From positions 1 to 64,000 of the forward strand of contig JAZRGK010000080.1 in NCBI GenBank assembly GCA_045644145.1: a stretch of DNA of 64,000 bases, given 5' to 3'. Made by a program: the position numbers and the translations under genes. The notes under the pieces are model-generated. The model worked only from the letters and a program-made list of their open reading frames with translations, was not told the DNA's origin and ran no database searches. The stretch is from Flemingiibacterium sp045644145 (GTDB lineage: Bacteria > Bacillota > Clostridia > Oscillospirales > CAG-272). Below are positions 34,128-42,595 of the stretch, piece by piece (within the stretch, counting starts at the first letter, position 1; every line of letters begins with the position of its first letter).

Positions 34128-35081
34128 TTATATGCCGTTTCTGTATTTCCTTGGGGTGATCCCGAATTTTTCTGTAAATATCCGATGGAAATAGCTCTTA
34201 TTTTCATAACCAACCGCAATTGAAATATCTTCAATGGAAAGCGAGGTGCTTTTTAAAAGGAAAGCTGCTTGGGAAAGCCGTTTTTCTTGAAGATGCTCAG
34301 TGTATGTTTTGCCTGTGCGGTTTTTTATCTTGTGGCTGAGCCAATAAAAATCGTAATGCAGAAGCTGTGCCGCATCGTTCAGTGTGCCATCTCTGTAATT
34401 CTCCTCTATGTAGCGGAAAATTTTCATTATAGCCGCATCCTCGCGGGATTTGTAAACAAGCTTGTCAGTGTAGTTGAGGAGCTGCATAAATATCAGTGCC
34501 ATTGTTGTTTGAGCGATGCTTTGCTTGTTCGGTGCGTTTTGGCGGAGGGTGAGAATAAGATTTTCGATGAGATTCTGTACCGGCAGAGCATCAGCAATCT
34601 TGAAGTGCAGATATCCTTGGTTTTTGCTGTCAAACAATGAACTGATAAGAAAATTTTTGATAGGCGTGTCTTCTGCGCCCAGCATCTCCAACGTCTTATC
34701 AAAAAACGATGGCAGGATAATAAAGTTAAGGGCAATGTCGTGTTCGCCAGCGGGCAAAATTTCGTGATAGGTGTTCTGCCCCAAAAGCAGAAGCTCACCC
34801 TCTTTCATCGTTATCTCCTCTCCGCAAAAAACGTGAGCCGTTTCTCCGGAGCACATATAAACCATTTCAATGAAGTCGTGAATATGTCCGGGAAAATGTA
34901 TGAAGCGCGGATGCGTTCTGAGCCCGATAGGCTCATGGATATCAATAAGCTTTTTTGCACGGATGGCATTACCACCGTTTGTTGTGTATATACTTTTGTC
35001 AACCGAGTCAACGCCATCTGAGAATGCTTGTTCTTCCTCGGTTGTGCGCATAAGCTGATTTAGTATTTCGCTGTTTATCAT
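34128..35081 (-). CDS. AraC family transcriptional regulator
   Basis: A 317-residue regulator. The N-terminal cupin-like sensor (about 55-150, FIHFPGHIHDFIEMVYMCSGETAHVF and GELLLLGQNTYHEI) is followed by a helical linker. The C-terminal pair of helix-turn-helix motifs spans about 215-317, with LNDAAQLLHYDFYWLSHKIKNRTGKTY and the conserved SIEDISIAVGYENKSYFHRIFTEKFGITPRKYR. Divergent transcription from rhaD suggests that it controls rhamnose or another methylpentose use, as RhaS/RhaR do, but the ligand is inferred only from that neighbour. Confidence 0.9.
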   Translation of the reverse strand: MINSEILNQLMRTTEEEQAFSDGVDSVDKSIYTTNGGNAIRAKKLIDIHEPIGLRTHPRFIHFPGHIHDFIEMVYMCSGETAHVFCGEEITMKEGELLLLGQNTYHEILPAGEHDIALNFIILPSFFDKTLEMLGAEDTPIKNFLISSLFDSKNQGYLHFKIADALPVQNLIENLILTLRQNAPNKQSIAQTTMALIFMQLLNYTDKLVYKSREDAAIMKIFRYIEENYRDGTLNDAAQLLHYDFYWLSHKIKNRTGKTYTEHLQEKRLSQAAFLLKSTSLSIEDISIAVGYENKSYFHRIFTEKFGITPRKYRNGI

Positions 35082-35132
35082 TCCGTCACCCCCGGTGGGA
35101 TTATTTTACCATATACCCGATAAAAAATCAAT

Positions 35133-35168
35133 ACAAATAAGGACACTTTTTAAACAAATAATGTCCTT
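35133..35168 (+). promoter_or_regulatory. Direct repeat with 21-bp spacing, candidate AraC-family operator
   Basis: ACAAATAA occurs at 35133-35140 and 35154-35161, spaced 21 bp, or two helical turns, as is typical of AraC-family half-sites. AAGGACA (35139-35145) and TGTCCTT (35162-35168) form an inverted repeat over the same bases. The site lies between the divergent regulator and rhaD. Confidence 0.55.
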
Positions 35169-35255
35169 TTATTTTTGGCTCTCCTGTGGTAATATTTAAT
35201 GATAAGGGAATGCGTTGACGAGATTACAAATATGAAAACGGGGTACAGTTAAAAG

Positions 35256-36071
35256 ATGAAAAACATAATGGATGCGCCGTTCTTGGCGGAGATCAGAAGC
35301 ACATGCGCCAATATGTACCGTCTTGGATGGGACGAGCGAAACGGCGGAAACATAAGCTATATGTTAAATGAAGCTGAGGCTGGGGAGTATCTTGATCTTG
35401 GCAGAGTAATAAGAGAAATTCCGATTGGCTTTGATGCGGCGGCTCTTGCCGGCAAGATATTTGTTGTTACCGGTACGGGTAAGTATTTCAAAAATGTTGA
35501 GGGGGATCCCGAAACCAATCTTGGAATTTTTAAGATATCAGCAGACGGCAAGACAGCGGAACTGCTTTGGGGTTACCGTGACGGAGGAAGATTCACAAGT
35601 GAGCTTCCCACACACCTTATGAGTCACATGTCACGTCTTGGCGTGGATTCGGAGAATCGTGTTGTAATGCATACCCATCCCACCAATACATTGGCTATGA
35701 CCTATGTACATGAGCTTGACGATAGAAAATTCACCCATACTCTGTGGGAAATGAATAACGAATGTATTATGGTATTCCCGGACGGCGTGGGAACACTGCC
35801 CTGGATGCTCTGCGGAACAACCGAGATAGGTGAAGCTACTGCAAAGAAGCTTGCGGAATTCCGTATTGTGGTGTGGGGGATGCATGGTATTTACGGTGTA
35901 GGTAAGACCCTTGATGAGGCGTTTGGCCTTATCGAAACCGTGGAAAAGGCGGCGCAGGTTTATATGCTTACCGCGCATCTTCCCAGAGTAAACGGTATAT
36001 CAGATGCCCAGATGGCAGCTCTTGCGGAATTCTTAGGTGTTGAATACAGAAAGGATTTCCTTGATTTATAA
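35256..36071 (+). CDS. rhaD: Rhamnulose-1-phosphate aldolase
   Basis: A zinc-dependent class II aldolase that splits rhamnulose 1-phosphate into dihydroxyacetone phosphate and lactaldehyde. The 271-residue length matches RhaD. Visible features are the N-terminal MYRLGWDERNGGNISYML, the catalytic Glu region around PTHLMSHM, the zinc ligands VVMHTHPTN and VVWGMHGIYGVGKTLDEAFGLIETVEKAAQVY. No rhamnulokinase, isomerase or transporter gene is nearby, so the rest of the pathway must be encoded elsewhere. No clear ribosome site stands out before ATG 35256. Confidence 0.93.
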   Translation: MKNIMDAPFLAEIRSTCANMYRLGWDERNGGNISYMLNEAEAGEYLDLGRVIREIPIGFDAAALAGKIFVVTGTGKYFKNVEGDPETNLGIFKISADGKTAELLWGYRDGGRFTSELPTHLMSHMSRLGVDSENRVVMHTHPTNTLAMTYVHELDDRKFTHTLWEMNNECIMVFPDGVGTLPWMLCGTTEIGEATAKKLAEFRIVVWGMHGIYGVGKTLDEAFGLIETVEKAAQVYMLTAHLPRVNGISDAQMAALAEFLGVEYRKDFLDL

Positions 36072-36094
36072 TTTGTGAGATATAGCGATGAATA

Positions 36095-36165
36095 CGGCAG
36101 GAGCAAGCACCTGCCCTACATAGAATGTCTGTGTGCATCCGTAGGGCGGGGGCTTGCTCCCGCCG
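36095..36165. repeat. REP-like 71-base imperfect palindrome
   Basis: Outer arms are at 36095-36108 and 36152-36165 (GGAGCAAGC / GCTTGCTCC), and inner arms GCCCTAC (36113-36119) / GTAGGGC (36141-36147). It sits in the gap between the converging rhaD and XRE genes and may serve as a two-way terminator. A related but shorter hairpin is at 52123-52177. Confidence 0.65.
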
Positions 36166-36193
36166 TTTCTTTGTTGCTCGGCTCTTCTCAGAT

Positions 36194-36529
36194 TTACGGC
36201 TTTACCCTTACAGAGTGCTTTATCTCTGTATCAATAATGTCGTATATCCGCGCACGGTCTTTGTCGGAAAGCTTCTCAAGCTTCTCGTGAAGCAGGGAAT
36301 CCTTGACGGCGTAGCTTGCTTTCACCAGATCGCACAGAAGCATGTCAGAAGATACTTCGAGAGCGTTAGCAATGTTTATAAGGGTTTCAAGGGAGGCGCT
36401 TTTTTCGCCGCGCTCAATCTGCCCGAGGTAGTTTACGCTTAAATCTACCATCTCGGCGAGCTTGTCTTGATTCAGCTTTTTTAGAGTTCTGTATTTCCGG
36501 ATATTTTTCCCTATAGAAACAAAATTCAT
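36194..36529 (-). CDS. XRE family transcriptional regulator
   Basis: A 111-residue DNA-binding protein with one HTH_XRE domain (about 7-61; IGKNIRKYRTLKKLNQDKLAEMVDLSVNYLGQIERGEKSASLETLINIANALEVS). A C-terminal helical part of about 45 residues (KLEKLSDKDRARIYDIIDTEIKHS) probably dimerises. A palindrome at 36563-36575 overlaps its own -10 region, so autoregulation is plausible. It stands alone, with no toxin or phage gene adjacent. Confidence 0.9.
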   Translation of the reverse strand: MNFVSIGKNIRKYRTLKKLNQDKLAEMVDLSVNYLGQIERGEKSASLETLINIANALEVSSDMLLCDLVKASYAVKDSLLHEKLEKLSDKDRARIYDIIDTEIKHSVRVKP

Positions 36530-36562
36530 ATTATCACCACCTATGCTATCAGCGTTGTATAC

Positions 36563-36576
36563 ATACTAATAGTATA
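36563..36576 (-). promoter_or_regulatory. Palindrome overlapping the XRE gene -10 box
   Basis: ATACTAATAGTAT (36563-36575) is a perfect 13-base palindrome. It overlaps TATACT read on the minus strand (36576-36571). The -35 region is poor. Confidence 0.45.
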
Positions 36577-36631
36577 GATTTACGAGGGCGCACAATACAC
36601 CATATTTTAGGGTTGAATAACGCTAAAAGTA

Positions 36632-36660
36632 TTGATTTTTACGTGGGGATGTGCTATAAT
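36632..36660 (+). promoter_or_regulatory. Sigma-A promoter of the SLOG-like gene
   Basis: TTGATT (36632-36637), a 17-base spacer and TATAAT (36655-36660). Confidence 0.65.
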
Positions 36661-36689
36661 GTAGAAAACCACGCAAAGGAGTACAGGAC

Positions 36690-37127
36690 ATGGACAGAGA
36701 AATTACCGCTACATTCATCGGACACAAGGAAATCTTCGGACTTGATGAGGAGCGTGTCAAGGCGGAGATAATAGGTCTTATCGACAGAGGCATCGTTCAG
36801 TTTCTCAACGGATACATGGGTGGATTTGATAAAATGTGCGCGCGCCTTGTGCACGGGCTGCAGGAGGATTATCCTCATATAAAGAATTTTGCGGTGATAC
36901 CCTATTTGACGCATAAAATAGACAGGGAAGATTATTTTGACGAGATCATATACCCCGACGGGTTTGAAAAATATCACTTCAAGGCGGCAATTCCAAAAAG
37001 AAATAAATATCTTGTGGAAAACAGCAGTGCCGCTGTCTGCTATGTAACCCATGATTGGGGCGGTGCGGCGAAAACACTGGAGATGGCGTATAAAAAGGGG
37101 CTTTATGTGATAAATCTCGGCGAGTGA
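36690..37127 (+). CDS. SLOG/DUF1273-like Rossmann protein
   Basis: A 145-residue cytoplasmic protein with the Rossmann-like SLOG pattern: TATFIGHKEIFG at the N-terminus, FLNGYMGGFDKMCARLVHGL (the glycine-rich nucleotide-contacting turn), then RNKYLVENSSAAVCYVTHDWGGAAKTLEMAYKKGLYVINLGE. The family is related to YpsA and to lysine-decarboxylase-like nucleotide-sensing domains and is widespread in Firmicutes. The molecular role is unknown. It has its own promoter and lies just before the infC leader. Confidence 0.82.
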   Translation: MDREITATFIGHKEIFGLDEERVKAEIIGLIDRGIVQFLNGYMGGFDKMCARLVHGLQEDYPHIKNFAVIPYLTHKIDREDYFDEIIYPDGFEKYHFKAAIPKRNKYLVENSSAAVCYVTHDWGGAAKTLEMAYKKGLYVINLGE

Positions 37128-37147
37128 AACTTTTTTTCAAAAACCTA

Positions 37148-37176
37148 TTGACATTTGGAATAATGTGTGGTATAAT
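37148..37176 (+). promoter_or_regulatory. Consensus sigma-A promoter of infC-rpmI-rplT
   Basis: TTGACA (37148-37153), a 17-base spacer and TATAAT (37171-37176). Confidence 0.85.
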
Positions 37177-37182
37177 ACCAAG

Positions 37183-37310
37183 GTAAAACAAAGAAGAACT
37201 CTCCGTTCTCACCGCCTCAAATTGATGACAGCGGTTAATAATCGGTAAAATGACACTATCCGTGTCTTAGTATCGTGCGGAGGATTCTTCGCACGATCTT
37301 TATTTATGTT
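37183..37310 (+). ncRNA. L20-type leader with terminator before infC
   Basis: The leader of about 140 bases ends in a hairpin ATCGTGCG/CGCACGAT (37272-37297) followed by CTTTATTT. In Firmicutes L20 binds such leaders and stops transcription of infC-rpmI-rplT. The assignment rests on position and on this terminator; I did not align the L20-binding helices. Confidence 0.7.
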
Positions 37311-37325
37311 TTGGAGGTGTCACCT

Positions 37326-37850
37326 ATTAGCACAAAGGAACTGCAGATCAATGAAGAAATCAGGGCAAAGGAAGTCCGTATCGTAGGCGAAGACGGCGAG
37401 CAGGTCGGCGTTATGCAGACAATAAAGGCTCTTGAAATGGCTTACGAAAAGGATCTCGACCTCGTTCTCATTGCTCCCAATGCCGAGCCGCCGGTATGCC
37501 GCATCATGGACTACGGCAAGTACCGCTTCGAGCGCGACAAGAAGGAGAAAGAAGCAAAGAAGAAGCAGACTGTTGTCGAGGTTAAGGAGATTCAGCTTTC
37601 CTGCCGTATCGACACACACGATTTTGAAACCAAGTTAAAGCACGCACACCGTTTCCTCGGTGACGGCAACAAGGTAAGAGTCGTTGTGAAATTCAGAGGA
37701 CGCGAGATGAGCCATCAGGACATCGGACGCGAGATGCTCGAAAAGTTTGAGGAAGCCTGCAAAGGACTTGGAACCGTTGATAAACGTCCTACCCTCGAAG
37801 GCCGCTTCATGAGCATGATCGTAAATCCCGTAAAGCAGCCCGCGAAGTAA
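37326..37850 (+). CDS. infC: Translation initiation factor IF-3, ATT start
   Basis: IF-3 checks start-codon pairing and keeps ribosomal subunits apart. The 174-residue protein has the N-domain (ISTKELQINEEIRAKEVRIVGEDGEQVGVM) and C-domain (VVEVKEIQLSCRIDTHDFETKLKHAHRFL...GRFMSMIVNP) joined by a charged linker. GGAGGTG (37313-37319) is placed for ATT at 37326, matching the family N-terminus. Such a non-standard start is the classic device by which IF-3 represses its own translation. The frame is open upstream only because it reads through the leader terminator. Confidence 0.95.
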   Translation: MSTKELQINEEIRAKEVRIVGEDGEQVGVMQTIKALEMAYEKDLDLVLIAPNAEPPVCRIMDYGKYRFERDKKEKEAKKKQTVVEVKEIQLSCRIDTHDFETKLKHAHRFLGDGNKVRVVVKFRGREMSHQDIGREMLEKFEEACKGLGTVDKRPTLEGRFMSMIVNPVKQPAK

Positions 37851-37947
37851 TTTGTTGTTTTGCCGTGATTTTGCGGCTTCGGACACTGATAACACGCGCA
37901 CGTTCGGCGCATAAACAGAACGGAATAAACAAAAGGAGTAAACTAAA

Positions 37948-38142
37948 ATGGCAAAAATAAAGACTCACAAGGCAACAGCCAAGAGATTTTCTCTCACCAA
38001 GAGCGGAAAGGTTAAGCTCAACCACACCAATCGCCGCCACAAGCTCGGTCTTAAGACCGCTAAAAGAAAGAGACAGCTCAGAAAGAACGGCTATCTCAGC
38101 ACCTCTATGGCACCCACCATTGCATCTCTCATTCACAAATAA
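37948..38142 (+). CDS. rpmI: 50S ribosomal protein L35
   Basis: A very basic 64-residue protein (MAKIKTHKATAKRFSLTKSG...NRRHKLGLKTAKRKRQLRKNGYLS) that matches L35 throughout. AAGGAG lies just before the start. It is the middle gene of infC-rpmI-rplT. Confidence 0.97.
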   Translation: MAKIKTHKATAKRFSLTKSGKVKLNHTNRRHKLGLKTAKRKRQLRKNGYLSTSMAPTIASLIHK

Positions 38143-38174
38143 TCACATAACGAATAACCGGAGGATAATATAAA

Positions 38175-38534
38175 ATGGCAAGAGTTAAAGGCGCGATGAT
38201 GACTCGCAAGAGAAGAAATAAGATGCTCAAGCTCGCTAAGGGCTACTGGGGTGCTAAGAGTAAGCACTTCAAGATGGCTAAGCAGCAGGTAATGAAGAGC
38301 GGCAACTACGCTTTCGCAGGCAGAAAGATGAAGAAGAGAGATTTCCGTTCTCTCTGGATCACCAGAATCTCCGCGCAGGCTAAGGTTTGCGGCATGAATT
38401 ATTCCACCCTTATGCACGGTCTTAAGGTAGCAGGTATTGATCTTAACCGTAAGATGCTTGCTGAGCTCGCTGTTTCCGATAAGGACGCGTTTGCTGCAAT
38501 CGCAGAGCAGGCTAAAGCAGCTCTCGCAAAGTAA
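38175..38534 (+). CDS. rplT: 50S ribosomal protein L20
   Basis: A 119-residue basic protein essential for early assembly of the large subunit. The N-terminal extended tail (MARVKGAMMTRKRRNKMLKLAKGYWGAKSKHFKMAKQQVMKSG) and globular C-domain (RISAQAKVCGMNYSTLMHGLKVAGIDLNRKMLAELAVSD) match the family. In Firmicutes it also represses its own operon through the leader at 37183-37310. Confidence 0.97.
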   Translation: MARVKGAMMTRKRRNKMLKLAKGYWGAKSKHFKMAKQQVMKSGNYAFAGRKMKKRDFRSLWITRISAQAKVCGMNYSTLMHGLKVAGIDLNRKMLAELAVSDKDAFAAIAEQAKAALAK

Positions 38535-38548
38535 TTTATAGAAAGAAC

Positions 38549-38580
38549 AACAACCGGCTCACCCCCGGTTGTTTCTTTTT
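38549..38580 (+). terminator. Terminator of the infC operon
   Basis: AACAACCGG and CCGGTTGTT arms around a short loop, followed by TCTTTTT. Confidence 0.8.
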
Positions 38581-38599
38581 AAGAAAAAAGGAGATTTAC

Positions 38600-39418
38600 A
38601 TGGCTTCTTTTTTGGAAGATACCATAACAAGCCGACAAAATGCGCTGATTACGAGAATATCCAAGCTTTCTGACAAAAAATACCGTGATGCCGAAGGTCT
38701 TTTCCGAATCGACGGCGTAAAGCTGTTCCTTGAAGCTCATAAAAGCGGTATACAGTTTGAATATATCTTCATTGCGGAGTCAAAACGCGGAAAGCTTGTT
38801 GGAGAGCTTGGAAATGAGCTTTCGGAAGCAAGCGGTACGGTTATATTCGTGTCCGACGAGGTGCTTTCGAAGCTTACAGACGAATCCGCACCACAGGGAA
38901 TCGTGGCGGCGGCGAGAAAATTCTCCGTGACTGAGGCGGATGTTCCAACGGGCGGTGACTTCCGTTCGCTGTACCTCTCGTCGGTACGCGATCCGGGAAA
39001 TCTTGGGACTATGATACGAAGCGCATATGCGTTTGGCGTTGACAGAGTGTATATAAGCTCCGACTGTGCCGATATATACTCTCCAAAGACTGTTCGCGCG
39101 GCTATGGGAACAATATTCCGTCAGCCTATATCGGTGGTGACGGATGAGCTGGCTTTCGCAAGAGAAATGAAGCTTGCGGACTGCACGCTCTATGCGGCGG
39201 CGCTAAGGCGTGATGCAATGCAGCTTGGCGGCTTCGATATGCCAAGCCGCGCGTGCTTTGCCATTGGCAACGAGGGACACGGGCTGTCGGATGAATTTAT
39301 TGATGCCTGCAGTACCGCGGTGTTTATTCCCATGAGTGAAGGCTGTGAATCGCTCAATGCGGCAGCGGCGGCTAATGTTATCATATGGGAGATGTGCCGA
39401 GGCACACTCTCACGATAA
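38600..39418 (+). CDS. TrmH/SpoU family RNA 2'-O-methyltransferase
   Basis: A 272-residue methyltransferase. An N-terminal substrate-binding domain (about 10-100; SRQNALITRISKLSDKKYRDAEGLFRIDGVKLFLEA) precedes the knotted SPOUT domain. Its three motifs are present: SVRDPGNLGTMIRSAYAFGVDRVYIS, ACFAIGNEGHGLSDEFIDAC and IPMSEGCESLNAAAAANVIIWEM. Such enzymes methylate ribose in 23S rRNA or tRNA; the exact target is not predictable. In Firmicutes a gene of this type often sits next to pheST or rplT, as here. Confidence 0.92.
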   Translation: MASFLEDTITSRQNALITRISKLSDKKYRDAEGLFRIDGVKLFLEAHKSGIQFEYIFIAESKRGKLVGELGNELSEASGTVIFVSDEVLSKLTDESAPQGIVAAARKFSVTEADVPTGGDFRSLYLSSVRDPGNLGTMIRSAYAFGVDRVYISSDCADIYSPKTVRAAMGTIFRQPISVVTDELAFAREMKLADCTLYAAALRRDAMQLGGFDMPSRACFAIGNEGHGLSDEFIDACSTAVFIPMSEGCESLNAAAAANVIIWEMCRGTLSR

Positions 39419-39437
39419 TGTGAGGTGAAATGTTTTT

Positions 39438-40610
39438 ATGAAAACTGCATACACAAATGCAAAAATATATAATACCGAAAAGAAATGCTTCGAGGAAGGC
39501 ACACTTTATGTGTGTGACGGCGTAATATCTGCCCCGTTTGAGGCTGAAGAAACTGTTGACTGCGGCGGCGCCCGTATGATTCCCGGCATGGTTGACGTTC
39601 ACACCCACGGCAGAGGCGGATATTGCAGTGACGATGCAAGTGCCGAGGAAATGTGCGAAATGGCAAAGTCATACGCCAAGGCAGGCACGACCTCGTTTAT
39701 GGCAACGGTTATGACAGTCCCCACAGACTGGTATCCAAAGGCTATTTTCAACATCAGAGAGGCGGCAGCACGTCAGGGTGAAAGCTGTGCCGGCGCGAAT
39801 ATAATAGGAATACATTTCGAGGGACGATACCTTTGTGAACCCAAGAAAGGGGCGCACGATGCGTCGCTCCTTGCTCCGCTTGATGCGGATGAAGCCGCAG
39901 GATTTATTGAGCAGGCTATCGGCGGTGATTCACTCGGCGGTTATTTACCGCTTAAATGCTTCCATATTACCTGTGCACCGGAGCTTCCGGGCGGCGAGAA
40001 ATTTGTGAAGCGCGCTGTTTCCATGGGGGCGACAGTTGGAATCGGACACAGTATAGCAACCTACGACGAATGTGTAAAGGCAATGGAATGGGGCGCTTCG
40101 GCGTTCACCCACCTTTACAACGCGATGGGGTCGTTCAGTCACCGAGAGCCAAGCTGTGCCGGCACGGGGCTTGTTACGGATGCATATGCCGAGCTTATCT
40201 GCGACGGCTATCACGTTCATCCGGGGGCGGTAAAGCTTGCGTATCTGGCAAAATCTGCGGAGAAGCTTGTGCTTATTACCGACTCTTTGCCTGCCGCAGG
40301 GCTTGAACCGGGCATACACAAGATGGGTGCAAGTACGGTTGATACGAGGAACGGCAAGATCGGATACTGTCCGGATGGCGTTACCATAAACGGCAGTATT
40401 ATCGACCTTTTCACGGGGCTTAAGAATTTCATGAGCTTCACGGGAATCTCTATTGAAGAAGCTATCCCCTATGCTACAATAAATCCGGCAAGAATGATAG
40501 GGGCAGGGGATATTATCGGTTCCATCGAAACCGGAAAATATGCTGACTTTATTTTACTTGACGATGACAATAATATAGCCGATGTTTATGTCAGAGGCGT
40601 AAAACAGTAA
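39438..40610 (+). CDS. nagA: N-acetylglucosamine-6-phosphate deacetylase
   Basis: Removes acetate from GlcNAc-6-phosphate in amino-sugar and peptidoglycan recycling. The 390-residue amidohydrolase has the metal motif VDVHTHGRGGYCSDD, GIHFEGRYLCEPKKGAHD, GHSIATYDECVKAMEWGASAFTHLYNAMGSFSHREP and the catalytic Asp in VLITDSLPAAGLEPG. nagB and a GlcNAc transporter are not nearby. A ribosome site, GAGGTG, lies about 10 bases upstream, and the gene follows the methyltransferase gene by 19 bases. Confidence 0.95.
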   Translation: MKTAYTNAKIYNTEKKCFEEGTLYVCDGVISAPFEAEETVDCGGARMIPGMVDVHTHGRGGYCSDDASAEEMCEMAKSYAKAGTTSFMATVMTVPTDWYPKAIFNIREAAARQGESCAGANIIGIHFEGRYLCEPKKGAHDASLLAPLDADEAAGFIEQAIGGDSLGGYLPLKCFHITCAPELPGGEKFVKRAVSMGATVGIGHSIATYDECVKAMEWGASAFTHLYNAMGSFSHREPSCAGTGLVTDAYAELICDGYHVHPGAVKLAYLAKSAEKLVLITDSLPAAGLEPGIHKMGASTVDTRNGKIGYCPDGVTINGSIIDLFTGLKNFMSFTGISIEEAIPYATINPARMIGAGDIIGSIETGKYADFILLDDDNNIADVYVRGVKQ

Positions 40611-40635
40611 AACTACAATTAAGGAGGAAACAAGA

Positions 40636-42594
40636 ATGTGCAACACTCCAGAAAATAAAAAATTCTATATTACAACACCTATTTACTATCCCAGTGATAA
40701 GCTTCATATAGGTCACACCTACTGTACCGTTGCTACCGATGCAATGGCGCGTTATAAGAGAATGACCGGCCATGACGTTATTTTCCTTACCGGTACTGAC
40801 GAGCACGGTCAGAAGATCGAGGATAAGGCAAAGGCGGCAGGTGTTACTCCCCAGGAGTTCGTTGACAACATCGTTCTCGGCGAGCGCGGCGTTAAGGACC
40901 TTTGGAAGCTTATGAATATCTCCAATGACAGATTTATCCGCACAACGGATGATTATCACGTTGAGGCTGTTCAAAAGATTTTCAAGAAGATGTACGAAAA
41001 CGGCGACATCTACAAGGGAAGCTACAAGGGTAAATACTGCAAGCCCTGCGAATCCTTCTGGACGGACAGTCAGCTTGTTGACGGCAAATGCCCCGACTGC
41101 GGCCGCGAGGTTGAGGATGCGGAGGAGGAAGCTTACTTCTTCCGTCTTTCCAAGTATGCCGACAGAGTTCAGGATCTTCTTGAAAACACCGATTTCCTCG
41201 AGCCTCGTTCCAGAGTTAACGAGATGGTCAATAACTTTATAAAGCCCGGTCTTGAGGATCTTTGCGTGTCCCGCACATCCTTTACATGGGGCGTGCCGGT
41301 GGACTTCGACCCCGGTCACGTTGTATATGTATGGGTTGACGCGCTGTTCAACTATACCACAGCGCTTGGCTTCATGAACGGAAAGTACGACGATTATAAG
41401 GATTACTGGCCGGCGGATGTTCACTTTGTGGGCAAGGAAATTGTGCGTTTCCACTCCATTATCTGGCCCGCAATGCTTATGAGCATGGATATGCCGCTTC
41501 CTAAGAAGGTGTTTGGTCACGGTTGGCTGCTTCTTGACGGCGGAAAAATGTCAAAGTCCAAGGGTAACGTGGTTGACCCCTATGTGCTTGCGGAAAAATT
41601 CGGCGTTGATGCGCTGAGATTCTTCCTTCTCCGCACATTCCCCTTCGGTTCCGACGGAAACTTCTCAAATGAAGCGCTTATCGGTACTATTAACGTGGAT
41701 CTTGCAAACTCCCTCGGCAATTTGCTGTCCCGTACTGTATCCATGGTTGAAAAATACTTTGGCGGCACACTTCCTGCGGCTCAGGCTGAGGACGCTGAAA
41801 AGGATGCCGAGATGGTATCGTGTATCGCAAATCTCCGCGCACGTTATGAGGAACAGATGGAAAAGTACGCTTTCCAGAATGTCCTTGCGGAAATATTCGC
41901 GGTGATCGGCAGAGCTAACAAGTATATCGACGAGAATACTCCCTGGACTCTTGCCAAGGATATGGACGCAAACGGTGCAAGGCTTGCGCGGGTTATGTAC
42001 AATCTCCTCGAAGCACTTCGCGTATCTGCTATTCTTCTGACTCCGTTTATGCCTGCTACTGTTACTGAGGTGCTCCGTCAGATCGGCGCTTGCGAGTGCT
42101 GCTCAACATGGGAGTCTGCGGCAAACTACGGCGGTCTTAAGGTTAATGCGACAGTTGTTCGCGGCGAAAACCTCTTTCCGAGAATTGACGAAGCAAAGAT
42201 GCTTGCTGAGCTTGAAGCTGAGAGAGAGGCGGCTATGAAAGCGGCTGCCCCCATCGAAAAGCCCGAGGGCTGTGCTATCATCGGTTTCGACGATTTCATG
42301 GCGGTTGAGCTTCGCACGGCACAGGTTATCGCATGCGAGCCGGTGAAAAAGGCGAAGAAGCTTCTCTGCCTGCAGCTTGATCTCGGTTACGAGAAGCGTC
42401 AGGTGGTATCCGGAATTGCGCAGTTCTATAAGCCCGAGGATCTTATAGAAAAGAAGCTTATCGTTGTTGCCAACCTCGCGCCTGCGAAGCTTTGCGGCGT
42501 TGAGTCAAACGGTATGATCCTTGCTTCCGGTGAGGAAACCGTGCGCGTGGTATTCCTTGATCCCGAAACACCTCTCGGCGAGCGTGTAAGATAA
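40636..42594 (+). CDS. metG: Methionine-tRNA ligase
   Basis: The 652-residue enzyme charges tRNA(Met). The class I motifs are HIGH (in LHIGHTYCTVATDAMARYKR) and KMSKS (in GGKMSKSKGNVVDPYVLAEKFG). A zinc knuckle CKPC...CPDC (about 136-156) marks the MetG1 type. The anticodon-binding helices follow. From about residue 555 a tRNA-binding OB domain of the EMAP/Trbp type completes the protein (FMAVELRTAQVIACEPVKKAKKLLCLQLDLG). Strong AAGGAGG upstream. tatD begins 1 base after the stop. Confidence 0.97.
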   Translation: MCNTPENKKFYITTPIYYPSDKLHIGHTYCTVATDAMARYKRMTGHDVIFLTGTDEHGQKIEDKAKAAGVTPQEFVDNIVLGERGVKDLWKLMNISNDRFIRTTDDYHVEAVQKIFKKMYENGDIYKGSYKGKYCKPCESFWTDSQLVDGKCPDCGREVEDAEEEAYFFRLSKYADRVQDLLENTDFLEPRSRVNEMVNNFIKPGLEDLCVSRTSFTWGVPVDFDPGHVVYVWVDALFNYTTALGFMNGKYDDYKDYWPADVHFVGKEIVRFHSIIWPAMLMSMDMPLPKKVFGHGWLLLDGGKMSKSKGNVVDPYVLAEKFGVDALRFFLLRTFPFGSDGNFSNEALIGTINVDLANSLGNLLSRTVSMVEKYFGGTLPAAQAEDAEKDAEMVSCIANLRARYEEQMEKYAFQNVLAEIFAVIGRANKYIDENTPWTLAKDMDANGARLARVMYNLLEALRVSAILLTPFMPATVTEVLRQIGACECCSTWESAANYGGLKVNATVVRGENLFPRIDEAKMLAELEAEREAAMKAAAPIEKPEGCAIIGFDDFMAVELRTAQVIACEPVKKAKKLLCLQLDLGYEKRQVVSGIAQFYKPEDLIEKKLIVVANLAPAKLCGVESNGMILASGEETVRVVFLDPETPLGERVR

Positions 42595-42595
42595 G

